A DNA stretch of 64,000 bases from Streptomyces sp. 549 (GTDB lineage: Bacteria > Actinomycetota > Actinomycetes > Streptomycetales > Streptomycetaceae), in NCBI RefSeq assembly GCF_030124175.1, contig NZ_JASKMT010000005.1:62001-126000 (forward strand), given 5' to 3'. A model generated the notes under the pieces. It made no database searches, was not told the origin of the DNA, and saw only the letters and a list, made by a program, of their open reading frames with translations. The position numbers were made by a program, and so were the translations under genes. How positions within the stretch are numbered: the first letter of the stretch is position 1; each line of letters opens with the position of its first letter. Positions 17,329-27,220 of the stretch are shown here, one piece after another.

Positions 17329-18009
17329 GTGGACCGACGCGTCGACGACGTCAACCACGTAGGCCATGTAGACGAGGCCGCCGAGTTCCACGAGTTCTTC
17401 GAGCTCCACTACCGCGAACTGGCCCGGTTCGCGCGGCTGCTCACCGGTGAGGCGGACGCGGCGGACGACCTCGCTGCCGAGGCGCTGCTCGCGCTGTGGC
17501 ACCGCTGGGACCGGGCCAGACGGGCCGACCGCCCGGTGGCGTACGCGCGCGGCGTGGTGGCGAACCTGGCCCGCTCCCGGGTTCGCAGCACCGTTCGCGA
17601 GCGCCGCCGGATCGCACTGTTCTGGCCGCCGTGCGACTCCGGCGACGGGGTCTGCGACGACGGACCGGACGTGCCCGCGGTGGTCGACGTACAGGGCGCG
17701 CTGCGCAGGCTGCCGTTCCGCAAACGCGCCTGCGTGGTGCTGCGGCACGCCTTCGACCTGTCCGAGCGGGACACCTCCCTGGTGCTGGGCATCTCCGTCG
17801 GCACGGTCAAGAGCCAGACCTCCCGCGGCGTCGCGGAGCTGCAGCGGCTGCTCGACCCCCAGGAGGCGTCCGCCGCATGTGTGCCCGCGCCGCTGGTGCA
17901 GTTCGCCGCCGTGCGGCCCCCGGTGCGCCCGGTGGCGCGTTCGGCGGTGCACCCACGGCTTGTTGTGGCGGCCCGACCGGAAATAGAGTCGAGTCGTTCT
18001 CCTCACTGA
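17329..18009 (+). CDS. ECF/SigE-family RNA polymerase sigma factor
   Basis: A 226-residue sigma factor. Region 2 is at about residues 22-90 (FFELHYRELARFARLLTGE... LLALWHRW...), and region 4 at about 120-180 with the helix-turn-helix DTSLVLGISVGTVKSQTSRGVAELQRLL. This matches the SigE-family subgroup common in actinobacteria. GTG 17329 has AGGGAGGG upstream. The ~45-residue C-terminal tail, rich in Pro/Val/Arg, is longer than usual. No anti-sigma gene adjoins it. It sits between the pectin methylesterase and the semialdehyde dehydrogenase, so control of these genes is possible but unproven. Confidence 0.8.
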   Translation: MDRRVDDVNHVGHVDEAAEFHEFFELHYRELARFARLLTGEADAADDLAAEALLALWHRWDRARRADRPVAYARGVVANLARSRVRSTVRERRRIALFWPPCDSGDGVCDDGPDVPAVVDVQGALRRLPFRKRACVVLRHAFDLSERDTSLVLGISVGTVKSQTSRGVAELQRLLDPQEASAACVPAPLVQFAAVRPPVRPVARSAVHPRLVVAARPEIESSRSPH

Positions 18010-18030
18010 ACAATGTTCGTAATCTCGAAC
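18008..18030. promoter_or_regulatory. Overlapping inverted repeats upstream of semialdehyde dehydrogenase, operator candidate
   Basis: GAAC-AAT-GTTC (18008-18018) overlaps a second repeat, GTTCG at 18015-18019 with CGAAC at 18026-18030. Both lie within 61 bases of the dehydrogenase start and right at the sigma-gene stop. The GAAC/GTTC half-sites resemble those described for SorC/DeoR-type sugar regulators, and such a gene lies just downstream (19754-20767). Confidence 0.5.
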
Positions 18031-18068
18031 GATCTGTGGTGCGTGTGTGCCACAAGAAAGGACCCACC

Positions 18069-19589
18069 GTGGCAGCAGCACCGGTCTGGAGCGTCGATCC
18101 GCGAACGGGCAGGCAGCGCGAGCAGGTGGCGGTGGAGGCCACCGCAGAGGAGGTGGACGGCGCGGTACGGGCCGCCCACGCGGCCCGCGGCGCGCTCGCC
18201 GACCGCACGGTGCGGGCCGCGTACCTGCGCGCGGCAGCCGACCTGCTGACCGAGTCCGGTGAGCGGGTCGTCGAGGCGGCGGACGCCGAGACAGTCCTGG
18301 GCCCCACCCGGCTCGCCGGTGAACTCGCCCGCACCACAGCCCAGTTGCGGGCGTTCGCGGACGCGGTGGACGCCGGGGAGTTCCTCGACGTCCGCATCGA
18401 CCACGCGGACGACGGCCGGACCCCGCCCTGGCCCGACCTGCGGCGCTACAAGATCCCTCTCGGCGTGGTGGCCGTCTACGCGGCGAGCAACTTCCCGCTC
18501 GCCTTCTCCGTACCCGGCGGGGACACCGCCAGCGCGCTCGCCGCCGGCTGCCCGGTCGTGGTGAAGGCCCACCCCGCCCACCCGGCGACGTCCGAGGTGT
18601 GCGCGTCGGTGCTGCGCCGGGCCGCGGCGCAGGTCGGCCTGCCCGAGGACGTGCTGGTGCTGGTGCACGGCTTCGACGCCGGTGTCGAGCTGGTCCGGCA
18701 CCCGCTGGTCGCCGCCGCCGGTTTCACCGGCTCGGTGCGCGGCGGCCGTGCCCTGTTCGACGCCGCCGCCGCACGTCCCGTCCCCATCCCCTTCCACGGC
18801 GAACTCGGCTCGCTGAACCCGGTGGTGGTCACCGAGGCGGCAGCCGCCGAGCGGGCCGAGCAGATCGGCGCCGGCCTGGCCGGCTCGATGACGCTCGGCG
18901 CGGGGCAGTTCTGCACCAAGCCGGGCTTCGTCCTGGTCCCGGCGGGTGGCGACGGGGACCGGCTGCTGAAGGCGCTCACCGAGGGCACCAGCCACACGGA
19001 GGCGGCGAGCATGCTCGACCTGCGGATGCGGGAGGCGTTCGTCGCAGGCGTTCAGGAGCGGGCCGCGCTTCCCGACGTGGAGACGCCGGTGACGGCGGGC
19101 GCGGGCGGCGAGCACACCGTCTCGGCGGGCTACCTCACCGTGCCGGCCGCCCGGCTCACCGCCGAGGGCCCGCACGACCAACTGCTGGAGGAGTGCTTCG
19201 GGCCGGTCACCGTGGTGGCCCGCTACACCTCCCGGGAGGAGGTGACCGCCGTGCTGTCGCGCCTGCCCGGCAACCTCACCGCGACGCTCCACACCGCCGA
19301 GGCCGACCGGGACGGGGACGCGGCCGGACTGCTCGACGCGCTCGTCCCGCTGGCAGGCCGCGTCCTGGTCGACGGCTGGCCGACCGGCGTCGCGGTGGCT
19401 CCCGCCCAGCACCACGGCGGGCCCTACCCGGCCACGACCTCCACGTCGACCTCCGTCGGCATCACCGCCGTCGAGCGGTGGCTGCGGCCGGTGAGCTACC
19501 AGTCGGTGCCGGACGCCCTGCTGCCGCCGGAGCTGCGGGAGGACAACCCCCTCGGGCTGCCGCGCCGCGTCGACGGGCGGCTCGTCTGA
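18069..19589 (+). CDS. Alpha-ketoglutaric semialdehyde dehydrogenase (2,5-dioxovalerate dehydrogenase)
   Basis: A 506-residue aldehyde dehydrogenase, closest in motif style to type III alpha-ketoglutaric semialdehyde dehydrogenases, which convert 2,5-dioxopentanoate to 2-oxoglutarate with NADP. Catalytic Cys282 is in GQFCTKPG, the general base Glu245 in GELGSLNP, Asn141 in ASNFPLAF and the cofactor lysine Lys166 in VVVKAHP. GTG 18069 follows GAAAGGA. This is the last step of the oxidative uronate/pentose route begun by the uronate dehydrogenase and the two dehydratases, though it lies 12 kb away from them. A 17-bp hairpin ends the unit. Confidence 0.85.
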   Translation: MAAAPVWSVDPRTGRQREQVAVEATAEEVDGAVRAAHAARGALADRTVRAAYLRAAADLLTESGERVVEAADAETVLGPTRLAGELARTTAQLRAFADAVDAGEFLDVRIDHADDGRTPPWPDLRRYKIPLGVVAVYAASNFPLAFSVPGGDTASALAAGCPVVVKAHPAHPATSEVCASVLRRAAAQVGLPEDVLVLVHGFDAGVELVRHPLVAAAGFTGSVRGGRALFDAAAARPVPIPFHGELGSLNPVVVTEAAAAERAEQIGAGLAGSMTLGAGQFCTKPGFVLVPAGGDGDRLLKALTEGTSHTEAASMLDLRMREAFVAGVQERAALPDVETPVTAGAGGEHTVSAGYLTVPAARLTAEGPHDQLLEECFGPVTVVARYTSREEVTAVLSRLPGNLTATLHTAEADRDGDAAGLLDALVPLAGRVLVDGWPTGVAVAPAQHHGGPYPATTSTSTSVGITAVERWLRPVSYQSVPDALLPPELREDNPLGLPRRVDGRLV

Positions 19590-19644
19590 CCCCTCGGGAG
19601 CGCTCCAGCCCGGCCGTCCCCGAAGTCGTCCGTACGCCGGCTGA

Positions 19645-19694
19645 CGCCGTCCGCCCGTCCGCCCCGGTTCGCCGGGTCGGACGGGCGGACGGCG
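19645..19694. terminator. Bidirectional terminator between convergent genes
   Basis: Perfect 17-bp arms (19645-19661 and 19678-19694) lie between the dehydrogenase stop and the convergent regulator stop, followed by TTTG on the plus strand. It would stop transcription from both sides. Confidence 0.75.
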
Positions 19695-19753
19695 TTTGCG
19701 GTGGCGACCGCGCCCAGGCCGCGTCACGCGGCTTCGGGCGCCGGCAAGCGACG

Positions 19754-20767
19754 TCAGGCGTCGTCGGGGTCGGCGCGGTCCAGGGCGGGGCGCGGGACCG
19801 GGCCGGCGCGCAGCAGGTCGTCGGCGGCCGCGGTGTCGGTGACCAGGCTGGTCACCAGCCCGGAGCGCAGCACCGCACCGATCGCGTCGGCCTTGCGGCG
19901 GCCACCGGCGATGGCGACCACCTCGGGGATGCGGCGGAGCCGGTCGGCCTCCACGGTGATGCAGCGTTCGCCCAGGTCGCGGCCGATGCGGCGGCCGTGG
20001 GCGTCGAACAGGTGGGCTGACATCTCGGCGGCGGCACCGAGCGAGGCGTAGTGCGCCCGCTCGGAGTCGCTGAGCATGTCGTGGACCGTGGAGACGCCCG
20101 GCTCCCAGGAACCGATGGACACGGCCGCGACGGTCACCTTGTCGAAGTACTCGAAGGCCGCGGCGATGCCGGTCTGGCTGCGCAGCGCGGCGGCCGTGGC
20201 CGGGTCGGGCAGCAGCATCGGCGCGTAGATGGGGTGCGCCACTCCCCCGGCGACCTCCGCGGCCCGCCGGACCGCCTCGACCGAACCGCGGTCGGCCGTG
20301 CCCGCGTCGTACACGCCGGTGAGCTGCACGACCGTGCACGGCGGCAGACGGCGCAACGCGGTCGCCATGTGGATCGTCGAGCGGCCCCAGGCCAGGCCCA
20401 GCACGTCCCCCTCGGTGACGAGTTCACCCAGCAGGTCGGCCGCCACCTCGCCCAGGTTCTCCGGGTCGGCGGCGTCCTCCGTCGCGTCGGCGGGCGACTC
20501 CACCACCACGGCGTGCCGCAGCCCGTAGCGGGCGCGCAGCGCGTCTGAGCGTTCGGCGTCCAGCTCGGCGGGCACGCGGATCTCGATGCGCACCAGGTCC
20601 CGCTCCAGGGCCGTCTCCAGCACCCGGGCCACCTTGAAGCGGCTGACTCCGAACTCGTCCGCGATCTGGATCTTGGACTTGCCCTCCAGGTAGAACCTGC
20701 GGGCCATGGCCGCGGCCTGCATCAGTTCGGCGGGCCCCATCCTTGTCGCTGCCCGACCCGTCGACAC
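19754..20767 (-). CDS. SorC/DeoR-type sugar-binding transcriptional regulator
   Basis: A 337-residue regulator. The N-terminal helix-turn-helix is at about residues 20-50 (FYLEGKSKIQIADEFGVSRFKVARVLETA). The remaining ~260 residues are the SorC sugar-phosphate-binding domain, with GLAWGRSTIHMATALRRLP, the ligand region TGVYDAG, and CITVEADRLRRIPEVVAIAGG near the end. GTG 20767 is favoured by GAGGTGAG nine bases upstream; the inner ATG 20740 has its AAGG too close. It is convergent with the semialdehyde dehydrogenase and may bind the GAAC/GTTC repeats at 18008-18030 (inference). Confidence 0.82.
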   Translation of the reverse strand: MSTGRAATRMGPAELMQAAAMARRFYLEGKSKIQIADEFGVSRFKVARVLETALERDLVRIEIRVPAELDAERSDALRARYGLRHAVVVESPADATEDAADPENLGEVAADLLGELVTEGDVLGLAWGRSTIHMATALRRLPPCTVVQLTGVYDAGTADRGSVEAVRRAAEVAGGVAHPIYAPMLLPDPATAAALRSQTGIAAAFEYFDKVTVAAVSIGSWEPGVSTVHDMLSDSERAHYASLGAAAEMSAHLFDAHGRRIGRDLGERCITVEADRLRRIPEVVAIAGGRRKADAIGAVLRSGLVTSLVTDTAAADDLLRAGPVPRPALDRADPDDA

Positions 20768-20897
20768 CGCAACTCACCTCAGCCTTCCGCCCCGCAGGCG
20801 CGTCCACGCCCGGGGTTCATCCTCGCAGATCCTCCGCGACCTTGATCCGTTTCCTGCATGGCACAGGTACTCCCGGGCGGCCATCCGGGTAGCGCTC

Positions 20898-21581
20898 TCA
20901 GCGGGTGCCCGCCCGGGCGGCGGCGTCGGACGCCTGGTGGCGGAGGGCGCGCACGGCCGCCGCGGGGTCGTCCGTGCCGTACACCGCGGAGCCGGCGACG
21001 AACACGTCGGCGCCGGCCTCGGCGCAGCGCTCGATGGTCTCCGCGGAGACGCCGCCGTCCACCTGGAGCCACATCTGGAGCCCGTGCCGGTCGATCAGCT
21101 GCCGGGTGCGGCGGATCTTCGGCAGCATGATGTCCAGGAACGCCTGCCCGCCGAAGCCCGGCTCGACCGTCATCACCAGCAGCATGTCCAGCTCGGGCAG
21201 CAGGTCCTCGTACGGCTCGATCGGCGTGGCGGGCTTGAGCGCCATCGAGGCGCGCGCGCCCTTGGCCCGGATCTCGCGGGCCAGCCGCACGGGGGCGGCG
21301 GCGGCCTCGGCGTGGAAGGTGACGGAACCCGCCCCGGCCTCCACGAACTGCGGCGCCCAGCGGTCCGGCTCCTCGATCATGAGGTGGCAGTCCAGCGGGG
21401 TGCCGGTGGCCTTGCTCAGCGCTTCGACGACGGGCACCCCGAGCGTCAGGTTGGGCACGAAGTGGTTGTCCATCACGTCGACGTGGAGCCAGTCGGCGCC
21501 GTCCGCGCCTCCGACGCGCTCGGCCTCCTCGGCCAGACGGGCAAAATCGGCGGACAGGATGCTCGGGCTGATCTGAACCAT
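20898..21581 (-). CDS. rpe: Ribulose-phosphate 3-epimerase
   Basis: A 227-residue TIM-barrel enzyme that interconverts ribulose 5-phosphate and xylulose 5-phosphate in the pentose phosphate pathway. It begins with [13 protein letters not shown]. The metal-binding His and Asp are in [16 protein letters not shown] and CHLMIEEPD, with [10 protein letters not shown] and VDGGVS forming the phosphate end. ATG 21581 has only a weak GGGGG upstream; the frame is open further but the family starts here. It is the first housekeeping gene next to the accessory pectin block and runs in the same direction as rsmB and fmt. Confidence 0.93.
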   Translation of the reverse strand: MVQISPSILSADFARLAEEAERVGGADGADWLHVDVMDNHFVPNLTLGVPVVEALSKATGTPLDCHLMIEEPDRWAPQFVEAGAGSVTFHAEAAAAPVRLAREIRAKGARASMALKPATPIEPYEDLLPELDMLLVMTVEPGFGGQAFLDIMLPKIRRTRQLIDRHGLQMWLQVDGGVSAETIERCAEAGADVFVAGSAVYGTDDPAAAVRALRHQASDAAARAGTR

Positions 21582-21772
21582 GCCCCCAGTATGTCGCCCG
21601 CCACACCGCACGCCGCAGCCGGTCCTGCCCACCCGGCGGAAACCGGTCGGCAGCGGGTCGGCAGCGGGCGGGTGGCTGTCACGGCGGGCGGCGGGCACGG
21701 CGGGCGGCGGGCCGGATGGCCGCGTCCCGGGCAGCTGGCCGCGCGCAGCGGGCCGGGGACGCGGCGGCGGGC

Positions 21773-23191
21773 TCAGCCGGTTCGGCGGAGCAGCGCCAGA
21801 TACATGGCGTCGGTGCCGTGCACGTGCGGCCAGAGCTGGACGTCGGGGCCCTCGCCCAGTTCGGGCACGCCCGCCATCAGCGGGCGGGCGTCGATCCACT
21901 CGGTCGCCACCCGCTTGCGCACGTCGTCGACGACCGCCCGGGTCTCGGCGAGGTGCGGGGAGCAGGTCGCGTAGCCGACCACACCGCCGACCCGGACCGC
22001 GCGCAGCGCCTCCTCCAGCAGTCCGCGCTGGAGCGGCGCGAAGCCGTCCAGGTCGGCGGGACGGCGGCGCCAGCGTGCCTCCGGGCGGCGGCGCAGCGCG
22101 CCCAGGCCGGTGCAGGGCACGTCGACCAGGACCCGGTCGAAGGTGCCGGGGCGCCACGGCGGCCGGGTGCCGTCGGCGGCCACCACCTGGTAGGGGCCGG
22201 GGTTGCCGGCGAGGGCCCTGGCCACCAGACGGGCCCGGTGCGGCTGCTTCTCGGCAGCCAGCAGCGAGGCGCCGCGCCCGGCGGCGAAGGCGCCGAGCAG
22301 CGCGGCCTTGCCGCCGGGACCGGCGCAGCCGTCCAGCCAGCGCGCGTCAGGTCCGTCCAGCGGGGCGTGCGCCAACGCGGTGGCCACCAGCTGGCTGCCC
22401 TCGTCCTGCACGCCCGCGCGGCCCTCGCGCACGGCCTCCACCGCGCCCGGCTCACCGCCCTCGGCGAGCCGCACCGCGTACGGCGACCAGCGGCCGGGAA
22501 CCGCGTCGCCGGTCAGCAGTTCCTCGGCGGTCGAGCGGCCGGGGCGGGCCACCAGCGTCACAGCCGGGCGCTCGTTGTCGGCCTCCAGCAGCGCCTCGAT
22601 GCCGGCCCGCCCGCCGCCCAGCGCGTCCCACAGCGCGGAGACCACCCAGCGGGGGTGCGAGTGCACCACCGCGAGGTGCTCCTCGGGGTCTTCGTCATAG
22701 GGCGGGGCGACGATGTCCAGCCAGCCGTCCAGGTCGTGCGCGGTGAGGCGGCGCAGCACGGCGTTGACGAACCGGGCACGGCCGTCGCCCAGCACGCAGC
22801 GGGCCAGCTCGACGCTGGCGCTCACCGCGGCGTGCTGCGGGATGCGGGTGCCGAGCAGCTGGTGCGCGCCGAGGGCGAGCACGTCGAGCACCGGCGGGTC
22901 CACCTCGCGCAGCGGCCGGTCCACACAGCGGGCGATGATCGCGTCGTAGGTGCCCTGGCGCCGCAGGGTGCCGTAGACCAGCTCGGTGGCGAGCGCCGCG
23001 TCCCTGGTGTCGAAGTCCCCTGCCTCGCGGGCTGCGCGCAGCAGCGGGGGCAGCACGAGGTTGGCGTAGGCGTCGCGTTCGTCGACCGCCCGCAGCGCCT
23101 CGAAGGCGAGGATGCGTACCGGGTCGCGGACGGGGCGGCGGTAGGGCTTGGCGGGACGCTTGCCGGGCTTGCGGCGGGCCTGGTCGGTCAC
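21773..23191 (-). CDS. rsmB: 16S rRNA (cytosine-C5)-methyltransferase, RsmB/NOP family
   Basis: A 472-residue RNA methyltransferase. The N-terminal NusB-like RNA-binding domain covers about residues 10-150. The SAM-dependent domain follows with [18 protein letters not shown] (SAM loop), the catalytic cysteine in [21 protein letters not shown] and the second conserved cysteine in YATCSPH. Start GTG 23191 has GGAG ten bases upstream; a TTG ten codons earlier has none. It lies 39 bases after fmt, as in many bacteria, implying co-transcription in the translation-initiation group. Confidence 0.88.
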   Translation of the reverse strand: MTDQARRKPGKRPAKPYRRPVRDPVRILAFEALRAVDERDAYANLVLPPLLRAAREAGDFDTRDAALATELVYGTLRRQGTYDAIIARCVDRPLREVDPPVLDVLALGAHQLLGTRIPQHAAVSASVELARCVLGDGRARFVNAVLRRLTAHDLDGWLDIVAPPYDEDPEEHLAVVHSHPRWVVSALWDALGGGRAGIEALLEADNERPAVTLVARPGRSTAEELLTGDAVPGRWSPYAVRLAEGGEPGAVEAVREGRAGVQDEGSQLVATALAHAPLDGPDARWLDGCAGPGGKAALLGAFAAGRGASLLAAEKQPHRARLVARALAGNPGPYQVVAADGTRPPWRPGTFDRVLVDVPCTGLGALRRRPEARWRRRPADLDGFAPLQRGLLEEALRAVRVGGVVGYATCSPHLAETRAVVDDVRKRVATEWIDARPLMAGVPELGEGPDVQLWPHVHGTDAMYLALLRRTG

Positions 23192-23230
23192 AGGGAAGGT
23201 GCTCCGGAGATGGGACGGCAAAGCTCCAGC

Positions 23231-24163
23231 CTACGCGCCGAGCCGTTCGCCCTCCGTCACCCGCACCCCGCGGGCCCAGTCGGCGGCCTTCATGGGCTTC
23301 TTGCCCTGCGGCTGCACCCAGACCAGCTCCAGCGCGTGCGAACCGGTGCCGACGTGGACGGAGTTCTTGCCCGCGGCGATCTCGCCGGGGGCGAGCCCCG
23401 CGCGGTCGGGGGCGGGGGTGGCCTGGACGAGCTTGAGCCGGTCGCCGCGGAAGAGCGTCCACGCACCGGGGTTGGGGGCGCAGCCGCGCACCACCCGGTC
23501 GACGCGCAGGGCCGGGGCGGACCAGTCGACGCGGGCGTCCTCGACGGTGATCTTCGGGGCGTGGCTGACGCCCTCAGCCGCCTGCGGGACCGGGGTGAGC
23601 GAGCCGTCCTCGATGCCGTCCATGGTGGCGGCGAGCAGGCCGGCGCCGGCGAAGGCCAGCCGGGTGAGCAGGTCGCCGCTGGTGTCGGTGGGGCGGACCT
23701 CCTCGGTCACCACGCCGTAGACGGGCCCGGTGTCGAGGCCCTCCTCGATCTGGAAGGTCGCGGCGCCGGTCAGCTCGTCCCCGGCGAGCAGGGCGTGCTG
23801 CACGGGGGCGGCGCCGCGCCAGGCGGGCAGCAGGGAGAAGTGCAGGTTGACCCAGCCGTGGGCGGGTACGGCGAGCGCGGCGGCCGGCAGCAGGGCGCCG
23901 TAGGCGACCACCGGGCAGCAGTCGGGGGCGATCTGCCGCAGCCGGGTGAGGAAGTCCTCGTCGCGGGGCCTGGCCGGCTTGAGGACCTCGATGCCCGCTT
24001 CCTCCGCGCGCTGCGCGACGGGCGAGGCGACCAGCCGCCTGCCGCGTCCGGCGGGCGCGTCGGGGCGGGTGACGACGGCGGCGACCTCGTGGCGCTCGGA
24101 GGCGATCAGGGCGTCCAGGGCGGGCACGGCGACCTCGGGGGTGCCGGCGAAGACGAGCTTCAT
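23231..24163 (-). CDS. fmt: Methionyl-tRNA formyltransferase
   Basis: A 310-residue enzyme that formylates initiator methionyl-tRNA. The N-terminal formyltransferase domain has [19 protein letters not shown], the catalytic stretch with Asn and His in [25 protein letters not shown], and GLDTGP. The C-terminal OB-like domain starts near residue 205 and contains [18 protein letters not shown] 24163 is the family start. The active-site segment reads HFSLLP, the normal variant of HxSLLP. Confidence 0.92.
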   Translation of the reverse strand: MKLVFAGTPEVAVPALDALIASERHEVAAVVTRPDAPAGRGRRLVASPVAQRAEEAGIEVLKPARPRDEDFLTRLRQIAPDCCPVVAYGALLPAAALAVPAHGWVNLHFSLLPAWRGAAPVQHALLAGDELTGAATFQIEEGLDTGPVYGVVTEEVRPTDTSGDLLTRLAFAGAGLLAATMDGIEDGSLTPVPQAAEGVSHAPKITVEDARVDWSAPALRVDRVVRGCAPNPGAWTLFRGDRLKLVQATPAPDRAGLAPGEIAAGKNSVHVGTGSHALELVWVQPQGKKPMKAADWARGVRVTEGERLGA

Positions 24164-24420
24164 CGGGGTGGGACTACCTCTCCAGGGCTGCACGGGGCTG
24201 ACGGTGCAGTCTACGGTCCGTCACCGCCCGGCGCCTTTGGGGGCGTACAGGGCTCTGCGCGCTCCCTTCGCACCGGCCGCACGCCCCCGGGCCGTGACCA
24301 GAGCGCCCGTTGCCGCGTTGGTCAAGGGGACTTGACCGCCCCCGAGAAGTCGACCCACCGAAGGGGCCGCCGCGCGCGGCTTCCGCCCGTTCACTCCACG
24401 CCGGTCCGAGAGGCTTGTTC

Positions 24421-24957
24421 ATGGCCGACCACGCCACCCACGACGCCCAGGCACGAGCCAGCCTGCACCTGCTGGTGCGGGACATCGAGCGGGTCCGCCG
24501 GCAGGTGGACGCGCTGCGCACCCTCACCGCACAGCTGGGCAACGTCTACCGACCGCGCCGTACCGGCCCCTCGGCGGGTTTTGTCGTCTACGGGCGGGCG
24601 CCCGCCCCCACGGTGCGACTCGCCCAGGAGCTGCGGGACAGCGTGGAGACGCTGGTCACCTCGGCGGTCGAGTTCGACCGCTCGCTGGGCTTCTCCTGGG
24701 ACGCGGTCGGTTCCGCGCTGGGCGTCACCAAGCAGGCCGTGCACCGCAGGTACGGCTCCCGCCGGGCCGCCGAGCGGGCCGCCGGCCCGGCGCTCGCCGC
24801 GCCCGGGAACCCGGATGCGGCGGCACCGGCGCAGGAGACGCCCGCGCTGCCCGCCACACCCACCGTGCCGGCCGCCCGCAGCGTCCAGAACCGCCCGGCC
24901 GCAAGCGGCGGCGAGAACCGCTCGGGCATGCTGCCCGGCCCGCGCAGCAGCGGCTGA
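24421..24957 (+). CDS. Small helix-turn-helix protein, function unknown
   Basis: A 178-residue protein divergent from fmt. An N-terminal helical segment (about 10-42, likely coiled coil) is followed by a helix-turn-helix around residues 92-112 ([22 protein letters not shown]), which looks like an AsnC/Sigma-like DNA-binding motif. The C-terminal 60 residues are low-complexity Ala/Pro/Gly/Arg and probably disordered. I do not know a characterised homologue. It sits between fmt and the end of priA; a role in local or nucleoid regulation cannot be claimed. Confidence 0.7.
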   Translation: MADHATHDAQARASLHLLVRDIERVRRQVDALRTLTAQLGNVYRPRRTGPSAGFVVYGRAPAPTVRLAQELRDSVETLVTSAVEFDRSLGFSWDAVGSALGVTKQAVHRRYGSRRAAERAAGPALAAPGNPDAAAPAQETPALPATPTVPAARSVQNRPAASGGENRSGMLPGPRSSG

Positions 24958-25072
24958 GTCGCCGCCCGGGCGCCGGTGCCCGCCGCGAGCCGGGCCGCGC
25001 GAACCGAGCTGCGCCACCCGCCCGGCCAGCTGCCGCCCGGCCCGACCCCCGCTCCGCCGCTCCCCGCCACGC

Positions 25073-27220
25073 TCAGCCGATCTCCGCCGGATCGACACGC
25101 ACCCGTACGGGCGGCCCGTCCCGGCGGGTCAGCCGGGCCGCCTGTGCGGACTTCAGCGACGCGGCCAGGGCGGCCCCGCTGCCCGGCGGTACCCGCACCA
25201 GAGCCCGTTCCCACGCCTCCCCCGGCGGTGGGTCGCCGACTCGGCGCGGGCGCCCCGACGGGACGGTCGGAAGCGGCGTCGGCCCCATCACCTCCGCCTC
25301 GGCCGGCAACCCGGCCGAGGCGAGGAACGTCCCCACCTGATCCTGCGGGCCGCTGACCGACGCCATCCGGGACACCGGCGGGTACCGCAGCTCCGCCCGG
25401 TCGGCCAGCTCCCGCGCGGCGTGCCCTTCCGGGTCCCACCGCACCAGGCCCTGCACCGGCCGCAGAGTCGGCTCGGCCAGCACCACGACGGTGCCGCCCT
25501 CCCCCTGCGGACGCACCAGCGCCGCCGCGTTCAGCCAGCGGCGCAGCGTCTCCTCCCCGGCCCGCAGGTCCGGGCGGCCCAGCAGCGCCCAGCCGTCCAG
25601 CAGCAGCGCGGCAGCGTAGCCGGAGCCCTCCGCCACCGGCTCCGCACCGGGCGTGCTGACCACAAGTGCGGGGCGGTCGGGCACCGTGTCCAGCACGTGG
25701 TCCCGGCCCGAGGTGCGCACCGGCACGGCCGGAAAGGCCCGGCCCAGTTCCTCCGCGGTCCGGCGCGCACCGACCACGGCGGCCCGCAGACGACGGCCGC
25801 CGCACACCGCGCAGTACCACTCCGGTGAGCCCCGGCCGCACCAGCCGCAGCGCAGCACCTCCCCCGCGCCAACCGACTCCAGCGGGCCCCGGCACGCGCC
25901 GCAGCGGGCGGGCTCCCGGCAGTCCTCGCAGTTCAGCCGGGGGGCGTAGCCCCGTCGTGGGACCTGCACCAGCACCGGCCCGGCCGCCAGCGCCTCCCGG
26001 GCGACGGTCCAGGCGAGGCTGGGCAGCCGGGCGGTGCGGGCCGCCGGGTCGCGTTCCTCGTCCCGGTCACCGACCGTGCGCACCAGCGGTGCGTGGACGC
26101 GCAGTTCCGCACGGTCAGCGGCCAGCGGACGCGCCCAGCCGGTCTCGACGAGCTGCGCCGCCTCCACCGTGCGGGAGTGCCCGCCGAGCAGGAACGCGGT
26201 GCCCTCGTGGGCGGCCCGCAGCAGCAGGACCTCCCGGGCGTGCGGCTGCGGCGCGTGGTCGTCCGCGTGGGCGGCATCGGCGTCGTCCCAGATCACCGCG
26301 AGGCCCAGGTCGCGCACAGGCGCGAACATCGCGGCCCGGGTACCGATCACCACCCGCACCCGGCCCCGGCTGACCGCGAGCCAGCGGCGGTAGCGGGCCT
26401 CGGGCCCCGAGTCTGCCGTCAGCAGCACATGCCGCCCGGAGCCGGCGAGTGCGGTGAAGGCCGCGTCGACCCGGGCGGCGGCCCGGCCGTCCGGCAGCAC
26501 CGCCAGTGCGCCCCGGCCGCCCGCCAGGGTCGCGGCCAGGGCCGCGGCCACCTCCTGCGGCCACCCCGGGCCGGGCAGTGCCGTCCACACCGCCCGTGGC
26601 GTGCCACCCTCGGCCAGGGCGCGGAGGAACCCCGGCCCCTGCGGGTAGCGGGACCAGCCGCCCGGCTCCGGCGCGGGCGGCGGGGCCTGCGGCGGCCCCG
26701 GGTCGGGGCTGCGTTCGGCGCGTGCCATCCGGGGCGGCACGGCGAGCTGCACCACGTCGGCCAGCGCGCCCGCGTACCGGTCGGCGACGGCACGGCACAG
26801 GTGCAGCAGGTCCGGGGTGAGCACCGGCTCGGGCGACAACACCTGGGCCAGCGGGGCGAGCACGCCGGGGAAGTCGCTGTCCGCCCGGCGTTCCACCACG
26901 TAGCCGTTGATGAGCCGCCCGCCCTCGCGCCGCCCGTCGCGTTCGCCCGCGCCGAACCGGACGCGGACGCGGACGCCCGGCTGGGCCTCGGCGTCCATCG
27001 CCGCCGGGACGGCGTAGTCGAAGTAGCGGTCCAGGTGGACCAGTCCCTTGTCGACCAGCACCCGGGCCACCGGCAGTTCCCCGGCGAGTTCGGCGTTGCG
27101 CCAGGTCCGGGGCCTGGCCCGGGGGGCGGGGGCTCGCTTGCGGACGGCGTCGCGGATGAGCGCGAGCTGCTCGGGAGGGGCTGCCCCCGGGCCGTCCGTA
27201 CGGGCGTCGTCGCTGCTCAC
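25073..27220 (-). CDS. priA: PriA-like primosomal protein N', helicase motifs lost
   Basis: A 715-residue actinobacterial PriA. The N-terminal DNA-binding part (about 40-140: VARVLVDKGLVHLDRYFDYAVP) and the eight-cysteine zinc region (NCEDC, RCGAC, LRCGWC and YCAVCGG) are intact. The ATPase core is not: the Walker A position reads ALPGPGWPQEV with no GKT, and the DEAH box reads WDDAD. This is the known state in actinobacteria, where PriA is thought to lack helicase activity. I chose GTG 27220; another GTG at 27250 in frame has no ribosome site. The downstream region runs into the hairpin interrupted by the IS element. Confidence 0.85.
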   Translation of the reverse strand: MSSDDARTDGPGAAPPEQLALIRDAVRKRAPAPRARPRTWRNAELAGELPVARVLVDKGLVHLDRYFDYAVPAAMDAEAQPGVRVRVRFGAGERDGRREGGRLINGYVVERRADSDFPGVLAPLAQVLSPEPVLTPDLLHLCRAVADRYAGALADVVQLAVPPRMARAERSPDPGPPQAPPPAPEPGGWSRYPQGPGFLRALAEGGTPRAVWTALPGPGWPQEVAAALAATLAGGRGALAVLPDGRAAARVDAAFTALAGSGRHVLLTADSGPEARYRRWLAVSRGRVRVVIGTRAAMFAPVRDLGLAVIWDDADAAHADDHAPQPHAREVLLLRAAHEGTAFLLGGHSRTVEAAQLVETGWARPLAADRAELRVHAPLVRTVGDRDEERDPAARTARLPSLAWTVAREALAAGPVLVQVPRRGYAPRLNCEDCREPARCGACRGPLESVGAGEVLRCGWCGRGSPEWYCAVCGGRRLRAAVVGARRTAEELGRAFPAVPVRTSGRDHVLDTVPDRPALVVSTPGAEPVAEGSGYAAALLLDGWALLGRPDLRAGEETLRRWLNAAALVRPQGEGGTVVVLAEPTLRPVQGLVRWDPEGHAARELADRAELRYPPVSRMASVSGPQDQVGTFLASAGLPAEAEVMGPTPLPTVPSGRPRRVGDPPPGEAWERALVRVPPGSGAALAASLKSAQAARLTRRDGPPVRVRVDPAEIG

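Noticed and set aside
20738..20740. ATG as the start of the SorC regulator
   Set aside because: Its AAGG lies directly against the start codon; the upstream GTG at 20767 has a properly spaced GAGG.
21716..25828. Open frame of 1370 codons on the plus strand
   Set aside because: It runs antisense across rsmB, fmt and others, has no ribosome site or protein-like composition (Arg/Ala/Gly/His biased), and the genes on the other strand carry clear family motifs. Long antisense frames are expected at this GC content.
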